From Ustilago trichophora (taxonomy: Eukaryota > Basidiomycota > Ustilaginomycetes > Ustilaginales > Ustilaginaceae): a DNA stretch of 64,000 bases. The position numbers were made by a program, and so were the translations under genes. The notes under the pieces are model-generated. The model had not been told where the DNA came from and searched no databases. It saw nothing but the letters and a program-made list of their open reading frames with translations. Below, piece by piece: positions 22,068 to 33,234 of the stretch (its first letter is position 1; each line of letters opens with the position of its first letter). Location of the stretch: NCBI GenBank assembly GCA_900323505.1, contig OOIN01000004.1, positions 496,001 to 560,000 of the forward strand. Direction: 5' to 3'.

Positions 22068-23120
22068 ATGAATGCCTCGACAACAGTGACAACCGTCAAC
22101 ATGCTTCGTCAGGCTGTGGCTACCACTCGTACTGTCCGAGCCTCTGCTCGAGCATCTTGCTCCACTCGAACTTTGACCACTGCGGCCAAGTCGGCACGCA
22201 CCACACTTCGCCCTCATCCCGTAGTGATTGGACCAACCCAACTCAACCGATACCAAGAGCACTATCGCAACACCCTCTCCACCGATCTGTTGTATATGAC
22301 TTTTGATCCAGCTGTCAACCTCGATGCCTCTCTGCCTCCTTCTTCCTCGACCTCTCCTTCTTCCCCAACCGACCCTGCTTCGTCAGGAGATGTCATCGAC
22401 CGTCAACGATCGTGGGATACCGCCGATCCATACACCATCAACCGTCCCCAACGCCCAGCTCGTGGAAATCGTCGTCTTCAACCCCTCACTAAACCGTTGT
22501 CCCCCCATAACACTCTCAACGAAATTCCCAAATTGGACAAGATCATCCTCACCTGCTTCTCCAAAGATGCCATTGCCAACAAGCACGCTCTTGTCCCTCT
22601 TATCGCTCAGATGCGTGCCATCACGGGTCTCTCCGTAGAAGGAAGCCTGTCTGATCCTTCTCTGCTGGCTTCTAGCTCCTCCAACTCGGCAGCCAATCCA
22701 AACAGGGGTCATATCGAAATCATCCGGGCCAAATCAGGTGTCGCTTCTTTCAAACTTCGCCCCGGCATGCCAGTAGGCGTCAAAGCCGTTCTTCCCGGTC
22801 CAGTCGCACACGAATTCTTGGAAATTCTCACAACCTTCGTACTACCCAGATTGAGAAGCTTTGCTGGATTCCCTTTGCCTCCCGCTTCCCAACCTTCAGC
22901 ATCTCCTGCAGCAATGTCCGGTGTGGTCAGCTTGGGTATGAGACCAGAAGCAATTCCTCTCTTCCCCCAAATTGAAATTAATCTAGACCAGTATCCCAAT
23001 AGACCATTGGGCTTCCAGATCGACTGCATCACCAATCAAAGGGGTAGAAAGGCAACTGATAAGGCAAGGGCGTTGCTTTCCGGTTTGGGCGTTCCTTTTG
23101 TTCGTCGTGGTGATATGTAA
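22068..23120 (+). CDS. MRPL7: Mitochondrial large-subunit ribosomal protein uL5m
   Basis: Predicted 350 residues, intronless. The L5 fold is visible in two parts: LDKIILTCFSKDAIANKHAL with the following ITGLSVEGS (the KIVLN..G...NK...L...ITGQ pattern of L5), and the C-terminal domain with FLEILTTFVLPRLRSFAGF, IPLFPQIEIN and the ending KARALLSGLGVPF. Yeast Mrpl7 is the counterpart. The N terminus is rich in Arg, Ser and Thr with no acid for about 40 residues, fitting a mitochondrial presequence. The ATG at 22068 is first in frame; a second ATG at 22101 (MLRQAVATTRTVRASAR) looks more like a typical presequence start and may be used. A Ser/Pro insertion lies between the presequence and the fold. 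Convergent with DCN1, with 222 bp between the stops. Confidence 0.9.
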   Translation: MNASTTVTTVNMLRQAVATTRTVRASARASCSTRTLTTAAKSARTTLRPHPVVIGPTQLNRYQEHYRNTLSTDLLYMTFDPAVNLDASLPPSSSTSPSSPTDPASSGDVIDRQRSWDTADPYTINRPQRPARGNRRLQPLTKPLSPHNTLNEIPKLDKIILTCFSKDAIANKHALVPLIAQMRAITGLSVEGSLSDPSLLASSSSNSAANPNRGHIEIIRAKSGVASFKLRPGMPVGVKAVLPGPVAHEFLEILTTFVLPRLRSFAGFPLPPASQPSASPAAMSGVVSLGMRPEAIPLFPQIEINLDQYPNRPLGFQIDCITNQRGRKATDKARALLSGLGVPFVRRGDM

Positions 23121-23342
23121 CTCTAGATATCCGCTACTGTATGAATTCAAACTTTCTCTCTGTAACACTGTCGTCTCTCATCACACGAGTGCGTTCGAGT
23201 ATTCGGACAGCCCCAACCTGCAATGGTTGGGAGAGACCATTGGCCCCTCGAAAGACATTTCTGTACGACGACCGTCAAGATTACCTTGCATTGCGATGGC
23301 TGAACAGCTGAATATGGAAATAAAAAAGAAAGCGAGCGTGAA

Positions 23343-24408
23343 TCAACTTGTATCCATGCCATCAGAAGACATGTTATCCTTGGCCCACAATACAAAGTCG
23401 TCAATGACTGATGGCCAAGCAGCTGCAACGTCCGAACCGCAACAAGTGTAAAGAGTGGTGCAACTGTCAGTACATGTTTCTACTCTGGTGCTGGAGCTGT
23501 AATGTGGGGTTTGCGCACTCACCATCAAAGTCATGGTTGCTGAAATCGGCGTCGACCTCCTTGGTGAAATCCAAGAACTGCGTCCAGGTATCTTTGCTGA
23601 TGGTTCTACCACCGGTTTGTTCGGTCAAGAACCTCTTCCACAGATCCAGCTGTTGTTGGGTAAAAGTTCCCTGGCTACCCTCTCGCTGAAATGTTGGTGA
23701 TGCTGGCAAGATCAAGTCCCAAAATGCAAGTGCGTTCTCCAACGCCAAACTCTTCTGCCCTTCCCTCCGCGCGAATGCATACGTATACTCGTACACCTTC
23801 TCATACAGTCCCTTGTTGGCCGAAGCTGCGGTGGCAGGGTTGGACTTTTCCTCGGCGATTCGTTCCAATCGGAGTGGCTTGTTCTCGAGCAGCTCTTGAC
23901 GCAGCTTCTCTAGAGTCTTTTTCTGCTTCTCGATAGTATCCGAGAGATCGAGCATCCTCCACCCGTTGACGTACTCGTTTCTGGTGAAGTTGCCGATAGA
24001 GGGCGATTTCAGGTAGTACGATAGCGGCAAGAACACCACATCTTCAGGGCTAATCTCGAGCGCCTCGCACATCTTTAGAGCGCCACCTATGCTGATCACA
24101 TCGGGATCTTCTGGTGCGGCGGATGGTTCATCGTCGTCAGAGTCATCCTCATCGGCGGTGGCTGCATCCCGAAAGCGGTCAAAGAGGGCATTGAGTCGCT
24201 CTTTGACTTCTCGTTCGGTCTTCTTGTCCAAAACGCTCGAAGAGGCAGAGGCATTGATCTGAGCTTGTTCATCGTTGAAAAACGCATCGGTAGCAGGTTC
24301 GATGCGGTAGCCGTGGGCTTTGAGGATGCGATGAGCGTCCTGTGGGGTTGCGTTGGTGAGTTGGCGGAATTGGCGCAGGATGGCCTCCTTTTTGGCTGAG
24401 CTCGACAT
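23343..24408 (-). CDS. DCN1: DCN1, E3-type cofactor for cullin neddylation
   Basis: Promotes transfer of NEDD8/Rub1 from Ubc12 to cullins, activating SCF-type ubiquitin ligases. Two exons, 24408-23523 and 23422-23343, with a 100-nt intron (GTGAGT donor, GTTGCAG acceptor, phase 1); 321 residues. The start is the ATG for MSSSAKKEAILRQF; the frame upstream lacks an ATG. A UBA domain (about 5-45, AILRQFRQLTNATPQDAHRI) precedes an acidic linker (ADEDDSDDDEP) and the PONY/DUF298 domain (about 110-310), with YTYAFARREGQKSLAL and the signature end WTQFLDFTKEVDADFSNHDFD joined to AAWPSVIDDFVLW across the intron. The conserved DAD-patch region (Asp before F and the final acidic-Trp-Pro-IDDFV) is present. 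Another intron in the first exon is not excluded. Confidence 0.94.
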
Positions 24409-25031
24409 GGTCACAGAAGTGTGTGTGCTTGGTGGCAGCAAAGGTATGAAGTCCGCTTAGCGCTGTATGTACAGTCAGCGTCACCTCTCTTCGTGGTATC
24501 TGTGGGTGCGGTCGTCGAAGGAAAATCTGTCTGGGTTGTCGAGGATGGTGTGAACCATGAATAGTCAAAGCAAGCAAGATTGACAGGCCAGATCTCAACA
24601 CACACTTGATTGCTCCACTTCTCCGTTCAACGACCAGATCGATCGAACAGGGTCACATTCCGTCCCGATTTTGCTTGCTGAAATTCGCACGAGTGGAAGA
24701 ATCACATTTGCGCACGTCTATGCCGCTGCCACTTCAGGGCCACAGAATGCCAGATAATGGCCAAGTCGAATGGCAAGAAAAGGCCGTGATTAGATCTCGG
24801 AAAGTCACGCGAAAGACACCTTGGACCAACCAGAACTGCAGCTTGCAAGCCGCTCTTTCTGTGAGTCACGGACCCACTTCTTCTTGAAAGCTCCACACCC
24901 AAAGGTCTCTTGTCCCCGCCTCGGCCCACCACCGAACGCCTCAGCCCATTCCTCAACCTTTCTGCCTTCCATTTTCCTTAAAAGCATCATCTACACAACC
25001 AAATCAACATCACACACACATATCAGAAAAG
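24409..25031. promoter_or_regulatory. Divergent promoter region DCN1 / LEU2
   Basis: 623 bp between two outward-reading starts. The final 150 bases before LEU2 are pyrimidine- and CA-rich. No LEU3-type site (CCGGNNCCGG) was seen. Confidence 0.45.
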
Positions 25032-26275
25032 ATGAGCAAGCAGACTTACAACGTCGTTGTCCTCCCCGGTGACGGTATCGGCCCCGAGGTTGTCGAGCAG
25101 GCTACTCGCGTTCTCGAGCTCGTTTCCCAGAAGAGCACCTCGTTCGAGATCAGCCTCAAGTCGTACGACTTTGGTGGTTGCGCCATTGACTCGGCTGGCA
25201 AGCCGCTGCCCGATGACACTCTGGAGGCCTGCAAGAACGCCGATGCCATTCTGATGGGTAAGTCAGGCAGTCTTTGCCACATTTTCAAAACAAATCTGCT
25301 CAATTTGGCTGACAGCTGCTTTTTCTTCCTATCTTGACTTCTTGCTATGATGGTGCTTCAGGTTCCGTTGGTGGTCCCAAGTGGGGTGTCGGCAAAGTAC
25401 GCCCTGAACAGGGCCTTCTTGCCCTCCGAAAGGAACTCGACCTGTACGCCAACATTCGACCCTGTCTTTTCCCCTCTGAGTCGCTCCTCTCTCACTCTCC
25501 CCTCAAGCCCGAGGTCGCCAAGGGAGTCTCCTTCATCGTCGTCCGTGAGCTCGTCAAGGGTCTCTACTTTGGTGACCGTCAGGAGGCCAACCTCGATGAC
25601 CCCAACTCCGATGGTGCCGCATACGACACCATGGTCTACAACAAGTTCGACGTTGAGCGAATCACCAAGCTCGCCTCGTACCTTGCACTCCAGTCCAACC
25701 CCCCTGCTCCCCTCCACTCCATCGACAAGGCCAACGTCCTCGCCACCTCGCGTCTTTGGCGCAAGGTCGTTCAAGACACCGTCGACAACCAGTTTGCTTC
25801 GCAGGGAATCACAGTCGACCACCAGCTCGTAGACTCGGCATCCATGGTCATGGTTTCCAACCCTCGCAAGCTCAACGGTATCGTTTTGACCGAAAACATG
25901 TTTGGTGACATTCTCTCGGATGAATCCTCGGTCATCCCTGGTGCCCTCGGCTTGCTCCCTTCCGCCTCGCTCTCCGGCCTGCCCGATGGAAAGGGCAAGT
26001 GCAACGGTCTTTACGAACCCATTCACGGTTCCGCACCCGATATTGCAGGTAAAGGAATTGCAAACCCCGTCGGAACCATTCTTTCGGCCGCTATGCTCCT
26101 TAGATACTCCCTCGGTCAGGGCGAAATTGCAGACAAGGTCGAGGCCGCAGTTAGGAAGGTCCTCGACGCAAAGGACATTGGCGGTTTCGAACTCAGAACC
26201 GCCGACCTAGGCGGAAAGCACGGCTCAAAGGACGTCGGCGACCAAGTCGTAGCTGTTCTCGAGACTCTGCTCTAA
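25032..26275 (+). CDS. LEU2: 3-isopropylmalate dehydrogenase
   Basis: Third step of leucine synthesis: oxidative decarboxylation of 3-isopropylmalate with NAD+. Exon 1 25032-25257, intron 25258-25361 (104 nt, GTAAGT..TTCAG, phase 1), exon 2 25362-26275; 379 residues, against about 364 in yeast. The N terminus has the dinucleotide-fold signature [14 protein letters not shown]; the junction restores [12 protein letters not shown]. Later motifs are intact: the substrate Arg region [51 protein letters not shown] split by the family signature [13 protein letters not shown], and the NAD site [18 protein letters not shown]. The frame runs straight across both exons and no key residue is missing. Cytosolic by family. 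Confidence 0.97.
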
Positions 26276-26643
26276 CTTTCAGTGTCGCTCGTCTCTGCAA
26301 TGTGCAATTGGTAACCCATTTCATGATTGAAGTCAAGTACGGCAAGAGAGAGAGAGAGAGTGTGTGTGTGTGTGTATGTGTGTGCCAATCGATCTAAAGG
26401 TAAGGCACGAGTCTTCCGAGTTGGGGCATTCAGAACACTCGTTAGGCAGCGGAGAAACAGGTATGCAATAAAGAAAGTAAGGCGAAGACCAACTAATGAT
26501 ACAGTAAGACGAAATACGAAGAGATAACATGATAAAGAAGTGGTGGTGAAGAACTGGATAACAGAGGAAAGACAAAGTTAAAGACGATGGCTGGGCATGA
26601 AGGGTATCACAGATCGGCAACACGGGAGGTGCGATGTCAGCTA
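26276..26643. other. Spacer between convergent LEU2 and the PA-TM-RING gene
   Basis: 368 bp shared 3' flank. It holds a short GA then GT repeat at about 26345-26384 and nothing else recognised. Confidence 0.5.
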
Positions 26644-28638
26644 TCACACTTGACGACCATCGCTTCGCATTGAGTGCTCATCCGAGCCATCCTGGAACAG
26701 ATGCTGTAAGAGATCCTGGCTTTCATCGCCAGGATGCTCTTCCAGCACATTTGCCACTGGACCCTCAGTCTGGGCAGAGCCATCTGCTTCAACAACGGCA
26801 TCTCCATTCGCTGCGGTAGCCGAAGGTGTTGCCGCCGGAGAAGAGGTCGAAGAAGAAACCCCGACCGGTGGGGCAGGTGGGATTGGGACAGTGATATCGC
26901 GCTTGCAGATGGGGCAGAGCTTTTTGACCCTTACCAGCCAATCATCTACCTCTTGGCGGTGAAAGATGTGTCCGCATGGCAGCACGCGCACACGATCGCC
27001 ATCAACGAAATCGCAGAGGCAGATGGCGCACTCGTCGGTGCTAAAGTAGGTGCGACCAGGTGGCAGGAAAGAGGCGGGGTTGACAGGTCGTGTGGTGGTG
27101 GCATTGCCATCTTCGGATGACAATGGCATCTTGACAGAGGTGTGGGCACGCTGGGATGGACCAGCGCCATTTTCGTCCTCAGCGAGAAGGGGAATCGTCT
27201 CTCCGGCTCTGCCGGACTCCAAATCATCAGAAGCAAATGGTCTCGGTGTTGATACGTCGGGCGTACCACCGTTGCCCGGGCCAGGATCAACATCGGGGCC
27301 CTCCACCTTTTCCCAAGGCTGGCCGTTGCCCCTCCAGATCAAGCAGGGCAGGCCAAGAACCACGAGCTCAGGAGCACGCTCCTTGCGTCTCTGTCGAATC
27401 ACGCGGATGCGGTGGACAATGATGGTGATCACAGTCATGAAGCTTGGAAGAAGCAGCAGGAGAATGCCAAAGTCGATCAACGGCCATTCCCAAACAAGGT
27501 CGTCTTTGCCGATAACAATCTCGAGACCGCGTGTCCTCGGCGCACGCTCACCATCGTGTTCCGATGGATGTTGTTTTTGCCAGTCCTCCTGGTCCTTCTC
27601 CGTCTCTTGAATCAGGCGTTCGAGATCGAGGTAGCTAGGGCGAGTGACAAATGTGGAAGGGATGTGAACGTCGCTGGTGTCGCCGGGAGCAAACATGGTG
27701 ATGAGACGCTTGCCACTGAGACCGGGATCGCCTTCCTCGTTCGGGTCACCCGAGCCACCATGCCAACTAGGACTTGGAGCGTCTCCCACAACGACGGCAA
27801 CAGCGCCAAGTTCTTGGGCAACGCGAACTTTGTCGGCAAATCCGCACCCGCCACCACGCTCGACTAGCGCAATCCAGTTTTGAGGGGGCTTAGCAGAATC
27901 GTCAAGCGTGGCATCGGATTGGTGGGTCCAGGTGAAAGGGGCTTGCGATGATGATGCAGGGCTAAAGGCAGAATAGAGCCTGCGGTCGTCCTCATCTTGA
28001 TACTTGTCGAGGAGTACATCGCGTCGTGATCCTGGACCACCCTTGTAAGGACAGGCGTGAATCGGATTACCACTAGCGTCGGACGTGAAGAAACTTGCAT
28101 CCTTTGGCACCTTGTAGAAATCCGAGATGGGGAGAAGGAAGCCTTTGAGGCCCTGATCATCGGTAATACGGGGGCCAAAAGCAGCGGAACGGGTAAGGAA
28201 AATGGCCTGAGACCGCACGACTTCGAGGGTGCTACCGCCCCAGTTGAGACCGGGGCCATCCAAGATGTCACCGGAGTCCAGGGAAAGGTCGTCGATCGGC
28301 GTCAAATCGGCGTCGTCAAGCTGTTCTAGGTCGTAGGCGAAATAGCGAGGGTCGGGAAGTGCATGCGAGAGGAAGCGAGAGACGCTGTTGACGAAATGAT
28401 CTTTTGCAGCAACCAACCATGGTCTGCGTGTACGCTGAACCGCCTGGGCGATGGAACTGGTCGGGTTCAAGCTGGATTGGGGATGAGCAGCCAGAACGGC
28501 ATGTGAAGACCCATCGTGTTCCGCATGGCTACTGGCATGAACGGCAGGAAGTGTAGCGGCGAGTGCCACAATCGAGAGAGCGGCAATGCGATTGAGCGAG
28601 GTAGCAGAAGGGCGATTGCGCCTGCTTCTGCGCACCAT
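26644..28638 (-). CDS. PA-TM-RING ubiquitin ligase of the endomembrane system
   Basis: 664 residues, intronless, type I membrane layout. The start chosen is the ATG at 28638 (MVRRSRRNRPSATS); the longer frame upstream has no ATG. A signal sequence runs to about residue 36 (IAALSIVALAATLPAVHA). The lumenal part carries a protease-associated domain (WIALVERGGGCGFADKV, AVAVVVGDAPS, IPSTFVTRPSYLDL). One membrane segment (FGILLLLLPSFMTVITIIV) is followed by a basic stop-transfer RIRVIRQRRKER. A RING-H2 finger lies at 537-578: C537, C540, C555, H557, H560, C575, C578. The Cys expected three residues after H560 is Glu563 (HRQEVDDWL), so one canonical zinc ligand is replaced. Related proteins (RNF13/GRAIL type) act at endosomes or vacuole/Golgi membranes. 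The substrate is unknown. Confidence 0.92.
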   Translation of the reverse strand: MVRRSRRNRPSATSLNRIAALSIVALAATLPAVHASSHAEHDGSSHAVLAAHPQSSLNPTSSIAQAVQRTRRPWLVAAKDHFVNSVSRFLSHALPDPRYFAYDLEQLDDADLTPIDDLSLDSGDILDGPGLNWGGSTLEVVRSQAIFLTRSAAFGPRITDDQGLKGFLLPISDFYKVPKDASFFTSDASGNPIHACPYKGGPGSRRDVLLDKYQDEDDRRLYSAFSPASSSQAPFTWTHQSDATLDDSAKPPQNWIALVERGGGCGFADKVRVAQELGAVAVVVGDAPSPSWHGGSGDPNEEGDPGLSGKRLITMFAPGDTSDVHIPSTFVTRPSYLDLERLIQETEKDQEDWQKQHPSEHDGERAPRTRGLEIVIGKDDLVWEWPLIDFGILLLLLPSFMTVITIIVHRIRVIRQRRKERAPELVVLGLPCLIWRGNGQPWEKVEGPDVDPGPGNGGTPDVSTPRPFASDDLESGRAGETIPLLAEDENGAGPSQRAHTSVKMPLSSEDGNATTTRPVNPASFLPPGRTYFSTDECAICLCDFVDGDRVRVLPCGHIFHRQEVDDWLVRVKKLCPICKRDITVPIPPAPPVGVSSSTSSPAATPSATAANGDAVVEADGSAQTEGPVANVLEEHPGDESQDLLQHLFQDGSDEHSMRSDGRQV

Positions 28639-29458
28639 GTTGGGTAGAAAGTAGTGTTTGGTGATTCGATGAGAAGCTTTGATGTTCGAGGGAGAATGAA
28701 TCGAATTGATGAAAAGAGGGAGTGTGGGACTGTAGTTGGTAACCAAGTGTTTCCGAGTGTCCTTAGCTGTCCGGGGAAAAAGAGCTGAACAGGTGGCGTA
28801 GGAGGACGTTGATCCCAAACTGGACGAGTCCGAGCAAAGGAAACGTCAGATTTTGAGGTGAGTGGAGAGATGCAGTCAGGAACGATCCGAATGAATAGGA
28901 GGATGAAGGAGGGAAAGGCGGATGAAGTAGGTGGCAGGGAAGGAGGCAGTGTGGCTAATCCAACTTTTTGGTTGGTTTGTGTCAAGGGTGCTTGCTGTGT
29001 GGAGAAAGGCGACAGGGACAGCGTGCAAGCGCTCATCGTGCGGCGGCAAGAAGTGAAATAACTAGCATCTGAGCAAGCAAGCAAGGGCTTTGAGCAGCAT
29101 AGGGTCAGTCCGCTGTCACCCTGCAGCTCAACTATTTTTGAAACTGCAGCTCGGCGCGCGCCACCCTTTGCCTGTCAGGTTGAAAAGATGCAATTCCAAG
29201 TCGACTCAGCCTCACAAACTCACACGAGCAGATTCCTCAACCTGAATTTGAGGAACTAGACGCCACGTCACATGATCTAACATCGCACACTTCCCCAAAG
29301 CTTCGACGACATCGTGCAACAGAGAAACTTTCCTTGATCGTGAGGATATGGGCTGGGTGCAGAGAATGCAGGCATTACACATGATACAATTACAAATACT
29401 GGGGAATGATCGGCTGTATGGAGCCAAAGTGTCAGAACAATGTCGCAGCAGAGTACGA
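28639..29458. other. Spacer: promoter of the PA-TM-RING gene and 3' flank of GPN3
   Basis: 820 bp between two minus-strand genes. No coding frame is supported; the GPN3 3' UTR and the RING-gene promoter must share it. Confidence 0.5.
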
Positions 29459-30545
29459 CTAGTGGCCAGGAAAGTCGCCTTCGTCCATGTCTTTGGGCTC
29501 TTTTGGCTCCTCGTCCTCGCCGAACTGAATTGCGTTGTCAATGTGCGACAGGATGGTACCGACAGAGTCCTCGTCCGTGCTATCGAGAGGCATAAACGAC
29601 ACCATACTAAAGTCATCGATCTGTGGAGTGGCAGAATGAGTATTGAAGAAGCAATGGAAATGCTCAAGATCAGCGATCGTTCCAGAGTCTCCACCAAAGG
29701 TCTCTGCACATTGTTCCAAAATACCTACCAGCTGAACCAACGCCTGATTCAAAGTGTGGAACTTTGGGTTCGTTCTCGAGTTGACTTCATCCATCAGCAG
29801 CAGCGGATCTGGGTCAAGGTATCGCTCCATTTCTCTTCTTCGTCCCTTCTTCGCCTCTGATCCGATCTCGCCCTTCTCTACCAGGTCCATCTTGCTGAGC
29901 AAGTTGATGTGTGGAACCTCGAGGTTGATCATGGCGCTCATGGCGCTGAGTACGCCGGCAAAATATTTCGTCTTGTCATCCATAAACTGCGACTCGAGCA
30001 AGTACGTCGCACAGATGCGGAACTGATACTGTCCCGAGAGGATGTTGACGATCCGTGACATGATTGGGAAGTGTGTGTAGAGCTCAATCTGTCCTGGGCA
30101 GTCGATGATGATGTAGTCGTCGTTGAATTGGCCCAGCTCGTCGTCTAACCAGTCCAAATTGTCCAGCAGATATCTGTGATGTTACGGGGAGATATGAAAT
30201 GGACATGAATGACGAGTTCAGCTGATTTCGTGCCTGAACCAGCTTGTATATAAGGAAATGCAATCCTGAAAGTCGGCCAGGTATGATATCGGGCTGGAGT
30301 ACTTACTCGAAGCAGTAGATAAGGCCTCCGTTGGGACCCAGGTTCATTTCTTCCATCACATCTTCCAGCGAGATCAGCTCCTTGATATCGATGCTTGGCT
30401 GATATTCGAAGCGCTCCGCTGCAGGATCGAGGTTGAAGAGGTGCACATTGCGTCCCAGTGATTGCGCGTGGGCGATTAAAGCCGAGCAGAACGTTGACTT
30501 GCCCGAGCCGGCAGGTCCAGAGACTAGGATTGCGTATCGACCCAT
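29459..30545 (-). CDS. GPN3: GPN-loop GTPase 3 (RNA polymerase II assembly/import)
   Basis: Needed with Gpn1 for assembly and nuclear import of RNA polymerase II. Three exons: 30545-30307, 30173-29729 and 29620-29459; introns 133 and 108 nt; 281 residues. The second intron (GTAGGT..CCACAG) is in frame and has no stop, so a naive reading adds 36 foreign residues. Removing it rejoins LNQALVQL to [13 protein letters not shown] as in the family. Motifs: P-loop GPAGSGKST (10-18), NLDPAAE (38-44), GPN at 70-72 in [33 protein letters not shown]. The MGRYAILV start is the only ATG before the P-loop. Length and the [11 protein letters not shown] sequence separate it from Gpn1 and Gpn2. Divergent from SRP101 with 440 bp between. 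Confidence 0.96.
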
Positions 30546-30985
30546 TGGGATCAGACTTCCGGTCGTGATCTACTACTCAGATCCACCAAGTAGCAGTAAA
30601 ATATCGAGATTGGGACTGTTGGACGCTGCGGGTGCTTATGAGAGTTCGAGGTTGTATGGTTCAGAAGTAGGAGGTACGGCGCAAGCCAAAAGTGTCACTT
30701 TGAGCCAAATTTTGTTTGACACTTTGACCGTGATCCGAAAAAATCGAGCTCACTTTGAGAGAAGTGGAGGATCTCGAGATCGGGTCAGATTCTGTACGGC
30801 CACTCCGATTTCGACGCACGGAGACTGTTCGGTCTGCATCTTTGAGACTCCACTCTCTCTCCGCAGAGAGACAAGAAGCCGCCCACGCTAGCTCAGACCC
30901 TACGCTGCTCCCTCTCGTTGTCCGCCACCATCCATCCAAGGTCAAACACAACACACCAGCATCATTACACGTACATTGAGACATC
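30546..30985. promoter_or_regulatory. Divergent promoter region GPN3 / SRP101
   Basis: 440 bp between two start codons reading outward. No TATA box or named site recognised. Confidence 0.45.
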
Positions 30986-33234
30986 ATGCTGGATCACTTC
31001 ACAATCTTCACAAAGAGTAAGTTGCTTTGCTTCGACCCTACTTCAGTCTTAGGTCGCACAGGCGCTTGCGGTTTTCACAAAATGGTGGCGCTCACACCGA
31101 CCTCATTTGTCTTGACCCTTTTGGACATCTTGATCCTCCTACAGACGGCTTGGTTCTCTGGTCCAAGACCTTCAGCCCTGCTCTCAACAGCGCAGATGCA
31201 TCTGCTAACCCAGTCAACTCGCTGATCAAGCAAGCCTTCCTCGAACAGCGTACAGCCGATCAGAAGTTTGACAAGGATGGATATACACTTCGATGGACCT
31301 TTGCGAACGAGCTCGACCTCACTTTCGTTGTCGTATATCAACGTATCCTGCAGCTTTCCTACATCGAAGAGCTACTTGACACTGTTCACTCTCTCTTCAT
31401 CGATCTCTTCGCCCCCTTTGTTCGAAAACTCGCCCAGTCCTCCAAGAGCGCCCTCGCCTCAGGAACGTCCAAAGCTGCCACCTTGTCCGAGAGCGCACGT
31501 CTCGAATTCAGTGCTGCCCTGAAAGAGTGGGATGACATCTTCACCAAAACACTTCGAAATCTTGAGAAGGCCGCAGCACAGTCCAAGCGCAAAGGTGTTC
31601 TCAGCGAAAAGAAGGGCGCTAACAACCAAGCACAACTTGCAGCAGGTTCCGACAAGGAGAGCGGCCAGAACACACCCAGCTCGACAAAAGAAATCAAAGA
31701 CTCTGCAGACATCGCTAAGAGTGTTGAAGCTCTCAAAAGCCGTCTCAAGCTCGAAGCAAGTCCCGGTGGCAGGCGTGTGGTGCGTGGCAAGAAGAGCACA
31801 TCCGCCATCTCGGCCTCCAATGGTGGTAGCGCTCCAGGCACTCCAGGACATGCAAGTGGAACCGAATCACCAGGCGGCAAGAAGACCAAGGCCGCCAAAG
31901 AGATGCGGAAATGGGATGGAAGTCGCAGCGTCAGTGCGCAACAGGTGGCCGCTTTGGATTTCAGCGGTGCTGCTGAAAAGGATGCCGACGATGGAGCAGA
32001 CCTCGACAGCTGGATCGACGAGAAGAGCATGGGTACCAAGCGATCTGACGGCGTGTATGAGATTGCCGATGTTCTGGACGAAGATGAAGACGAAGAGGAT
32101 GACGAGGACGAAGACGACGAAGACGAAGACGGCGCAGCATCGGGACGCAACGGCACGGGCAAGTCCGCCGGCTTCCTCTCTCGCATCGGATCCGCTTCTT
32201 CTTCCGGGGCTTCATTCTTCTCCCGCCTTACCGGTGCCAAGACACTGACTAGGGAGGATCTTGCTCCCGCCCTCTCTGCCATGGCTTCGCACCTGCAGAG
32301 CAAGAACGTAGCTGCCGACGTCGCTCAGCGTCTCTGTGACAGCGTCGAACGCAACTTGGTCGGCAAGAACCTCGGCAGCTTTGGATCAGTCAAAGCTGAA
32401 GTCAAGAAGGCGCTCGAAGAGGCTATTACACGAATCCTCACCCCAAAGTCTAGCACCGACATTCTCCTCGAGATTGCTACCAAGCGACAACGATCCGCTG
32501 CTGCTTCTTCGCTCGCCCTCGCTACAAGCGCCAAAGACAAGGAGCTTGCCAGCAAACCCGACCCATATTCGATCTGCTTTGTTGGAGTCAATGGCGTCGG
32601 TAAATCCACCAACTTGGCCAAGGTCTGCTTCTGGCTCCTCCAGAACCGCATGCGTGTCCTCATCGCCGCTTGCGATACCTTCCGTGCTGGTGCAGTAGAA
32701 CAGCTCCGTGTGCACGTCCGTAACCTCGGTCAGCTGCGCGTCGACGGTATCGCGCTAGACGAGCAAAAGGGCCGTATCGAGCTGTACGAGCGTGGCTACG
32801 GCAAGGACGCTGCCGGTATCGCCAAAGACGCATTGACCTATGCCAAGGCGGAGGGCTTCGACGTCGTACTCATCGACACGGCGGGACGCATGCAGGATAA
32901 TGAGCCGCTCATGAGAGCGCTTGCAAAGCTCGTTGCGGTCAACCGACCGGACAAGATCATCTTTGTGGGTGAAGCATTGGTGGGTAACGAGGCGGTCGAT
33001 CAAATCACCAAGTTTGATGGCGCCATGAAGGATTTCAGTGGGGTCAGCAACCCACGTGGGCTTGACGGCAGTCTGCTGACCAAGTGGGACACGGTCGATG
33101 ATAAGGTCGGCACGGCGCTTACAACCACCTCGGCGACCGGCCTGCCCATCTACTTCCTTGGAACTGGTCAAACCTACACCGACCTTCGTCAGCTTCGTGT
33201 TCATCACGTTGTGAATGCCTTGCTCAAGAACTGA
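30986..33234 (+). CDS. SRP101: Signal recognition particle receptor subunit alpha
   Basis: GTPase of the ER membrane that docks SRP with the ribosome-nascent chain. Exon 1 30986-31016 (31 nt), intron 31017-31144 (128 nt, GTAAGT..CCTACAG, phase 1), exon 2 31145-33234; 706 residues. The tiny exon 1 supplies MLDHFTIFTK, which joins to GLVLWSKTF and reproduces the conserved SRX-domain start (MLD.F.IF.KGGLVLW). The frame without exon 1 has no ATG. SRX domain about 1-165; a charged linker with an acidic run near 323-340; N domain from about 385; G domain with P-loop GVNGVGKST (491-499), DTFRAGAVEQL, DTAGRM (about 588), TKWD (about 655) and the end GTGQTYTDLRQL. TKWD replaces the usual TKFD. Membrane anchoring would be through the beta subunit, as no membrane segment is present. 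Confidence 0.96.
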
